Position numbers and translations under genes: made by a program
Notes under the pieces: generated by a model
The model's database searches: none
What the model was told of the DNA's origin: nothing
What the model saw: the letters and a program-made list of their open reading frames with translations, nothing else
Part shown: positions 16,330 through 17,200 of the stretch, one piece after another
Numbering within the stretch: position 1 is the first letter of the stretch
Layout: the number at the start of each line of letters is the position of its first letter
Assembly: GCA_018262455.1 (NCBI GenBank)
Contig: JAGSPR010000099.1
Span: forward strand, 1-17,200
DNA from: Deltaproteobacteria bacterium
GTDB lineage: Bacteria; Myxococcota; Polyangia; Haliangiales; Haliangiaceae
Length of the DNA stretch: 17,200 nucleotides
Direction: 5' to 3'

Positions 16330-16345
16330 TGGCACGAATGCTGCG
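16330..16345 (+). promoter_or_regulatory. Sigma54 (-24/-12) promoter
   Basis: TGGCAC, five bases (GAATG), then CTGCG matches the consensus TGGCAC-N5-TTGCA. The invariant GG (16331-16332) and GC (16343-16344) are separated by exactly ten bases. It faces the copper-enzyme gene starting at 16380, giving a leader of about 25 bases, and the gene for a sigma54 activator lies divergently next to it. Confidence 0.7.
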
Positions 16346-16379
16346 GTCGAGGGTCGCAATGGGAAGCAACGCATCATTC

Positions 16380-17200
16380 ATGACCACGGCGCGCGCGCAC
16401 GTCACCTCGATCGTCGCGCTGCTGCTTGGTCCAGCATGTTCGTCGTCGGAACCGGTCTACGAGCCGTGGGAGCTGGAGACGCTCACCGGCGACCGCGGGT
16501 TCTCGCTTCGCGTTCCCGAGTTCGAGGTCCCGAGCGGCCGCGAGAGTCAAAACTGCTACTTCGTGCGGGTGCCTGACATCGCGGGCGGCCGCGATCTGTG
16601 GATCAACCGCATCGCGGTCGGGATCAATCCGGGAAGTCATCACGTCAACGTGTTCCGCGTGAAGACCATCCTCGGGCTCGATCCTGCGGCGGGCACGCCG
16701 ACCTCCCTCGGTGACTACCCGGCGACCGTGATCGAGGGTTCCGATGACTACACGGACAACCCGTGCTGGAACAGCGCGAACTGGGCCGACTGGCCGCTCG
16801 TCGCCAACTCGCAGCACTCCGACGCCGAGACGCCGATCACGGACTGGCAGCTGCCAGCGAACGTCGCCATCAGCTTCAAGCCCGGCGACCTGATCATGGT
16901 GCAGACGCACTACGTGAACAGCTCGGATCAACCGACGCCGTTCGGGGCGCGCGTCGGCGTCAACTTCTATGCTGACAAGATCGATCCGTCACCGGTCGAG
17001 ATGGGGAGCTTGTTCGCGACCCAGCAGAACATCCGCGTGTGCCGGAGCAATCCTTCCGTCACGTTCTCCGGGACCTGTCGGTTCCCGAACGGAGTCACGA
17101 TCGCGGCCGCGAACGGCCACTTTCACAAGCGCGGCGATCAGTTCAGGGTCTATCCGTGGGACGGCACCTCGACCGCTCACCCCGACGAATCGTCGCTGTT
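16380..17200 (+). CDS. Copper type II monooxygenase-like (PHM-like) exported protein, partial at right edge
   Basis: The frame is open for 273 codons from ATG at 16380 to the edge. The N-terminus MTTARAHVTSIVALLLGPAC is a signal, possibly a lipoprotein signal ending at Cys20, although Pro at -2 is unusual. Copper-ligand patterns of the peptidylglycine alpha-hydroxylating monooxygenase (PHM) fold are present in the right order: SHHVNVF (His87-His88), QTHYVN (His177), and GHFHKRG (His247, His249). In PHM the first three bind CuH, and the HxH binds CuM with a later Met, which would be outside the window. C59, C129, C221 and C233 could form disulfides. The predicted activity is copper-dependent hydroxylation with an external reductant at the cell surface; the substrate is unknown. 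The sigma54 promoter upstream and the divergent activator suggest inducible expression. Confidence 0.82.
   Translation, partial: MTTARAHVTSIVALLLGPACSSSEPVYEPWELETLTGDRGFSLRVPEFEVPSGRESQNCYFVRVPDIAGGRDLWINRIAVGINPGSHHVNVFRVKTILGLDPAAGTPTSLGDYPATVIEGSDDYTDNPCWNSANWADWPLVANSQHSDAETPITDWQLPANVAISFKPGDLIMVQTHYVNSSDQPTPFGARVGVNFYADKIDPSPVEMGSLFATQQNIRVCRSNPSVTFSGTCRFPNGVTIAAANGHFHKRGDQFRVYPWDGTSTAHPDESSL

Noticed and set aside
16196..16405. 69-codon minus-strand frame between activator and copper-enzyme genes
   Set aside because: It overlaps the sigma54 promoter and the start of the copper-enzyme gene, and has no membrane segment, motif or clear ribosome site.

Overview
The window is uniformly GC-rich, bacterial and gene-dense. 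Long open frames occur on both strands, nearly always as antisense shadows of real genes. The gene set suggests a myxobacterium-like deltaproteobacterium (Myxococcota, perhaps near Haliangium/Kofleriaceae): many lipoproteins of unknown function, a Hanks-type Ser/Thr kinase with an N-terminal membrane domain, a sigma54 enhancer-binding protein, a copper-monooxygenase-like lipoprotein and secreted c-type heme proteins. This placement is inference from gene content; no rRNA or other marker is present. I see no tRNA, rRNA, CRISPR array, transposase or phage gene.

Layout. (1) 1-849, minus: N-terminal half of a FAD-dependent dehydrogenase running off the left edge. (2) 899-3539, plus: two lipoprotein genes, one coiled-coil-like and one with WxxGxW repeats. 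The second contains a stretch of three consecutive hairpins that looks like a palindromic repeat inserted in frame. (3) 10716 down to 3553, minus: four co-directional genes, in order a large three-CxxCH lipoprotein, a membrane Ser/Thr kinase, a 57-residue membrane protein and a one-CxxCH lipoprotein. Both heme-motif proteins carry the same pre-peptidase-C-terminal-like (PPC) domain. (4) 12723-10888, minus: a long-type acyl-CoA dehydrogenase preceded by a promoter and an operator that closely resembles the Bacillus FadR fatty-acid-degradation site. (5) 12892-13512, plus: a small outer-membrane beta-barrel-like protein. (6) 16133-13564, minus: a GAF/AAA+/Fis-HTH sigma54 activator whose stop overlaps the start of a seven-repeat propeller lipoprotein. 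(7) 16380 to the right edge, plus: a PHM-like copper type II monooxygenase lipoprotein, divergent from the activator and preceded by a well-spaced -24/-12 promoter.

Two modules stand out. One is the activator, propeller and copper-enzyme locus (13564-17200), which reads as a sigma54-controlled secreted oxidative system. The other is the kinase flanked by two PPC-bearing heme-motif lipoproteins (3553-10716), a possible envelope redox and signalling cluster. Neither can be assigned a substrate from sequence alone. No stretch longer than 300 bases lacks a gene; the largest gap (16134-16379) holds the sigma54 promoter and a candidate activator site.
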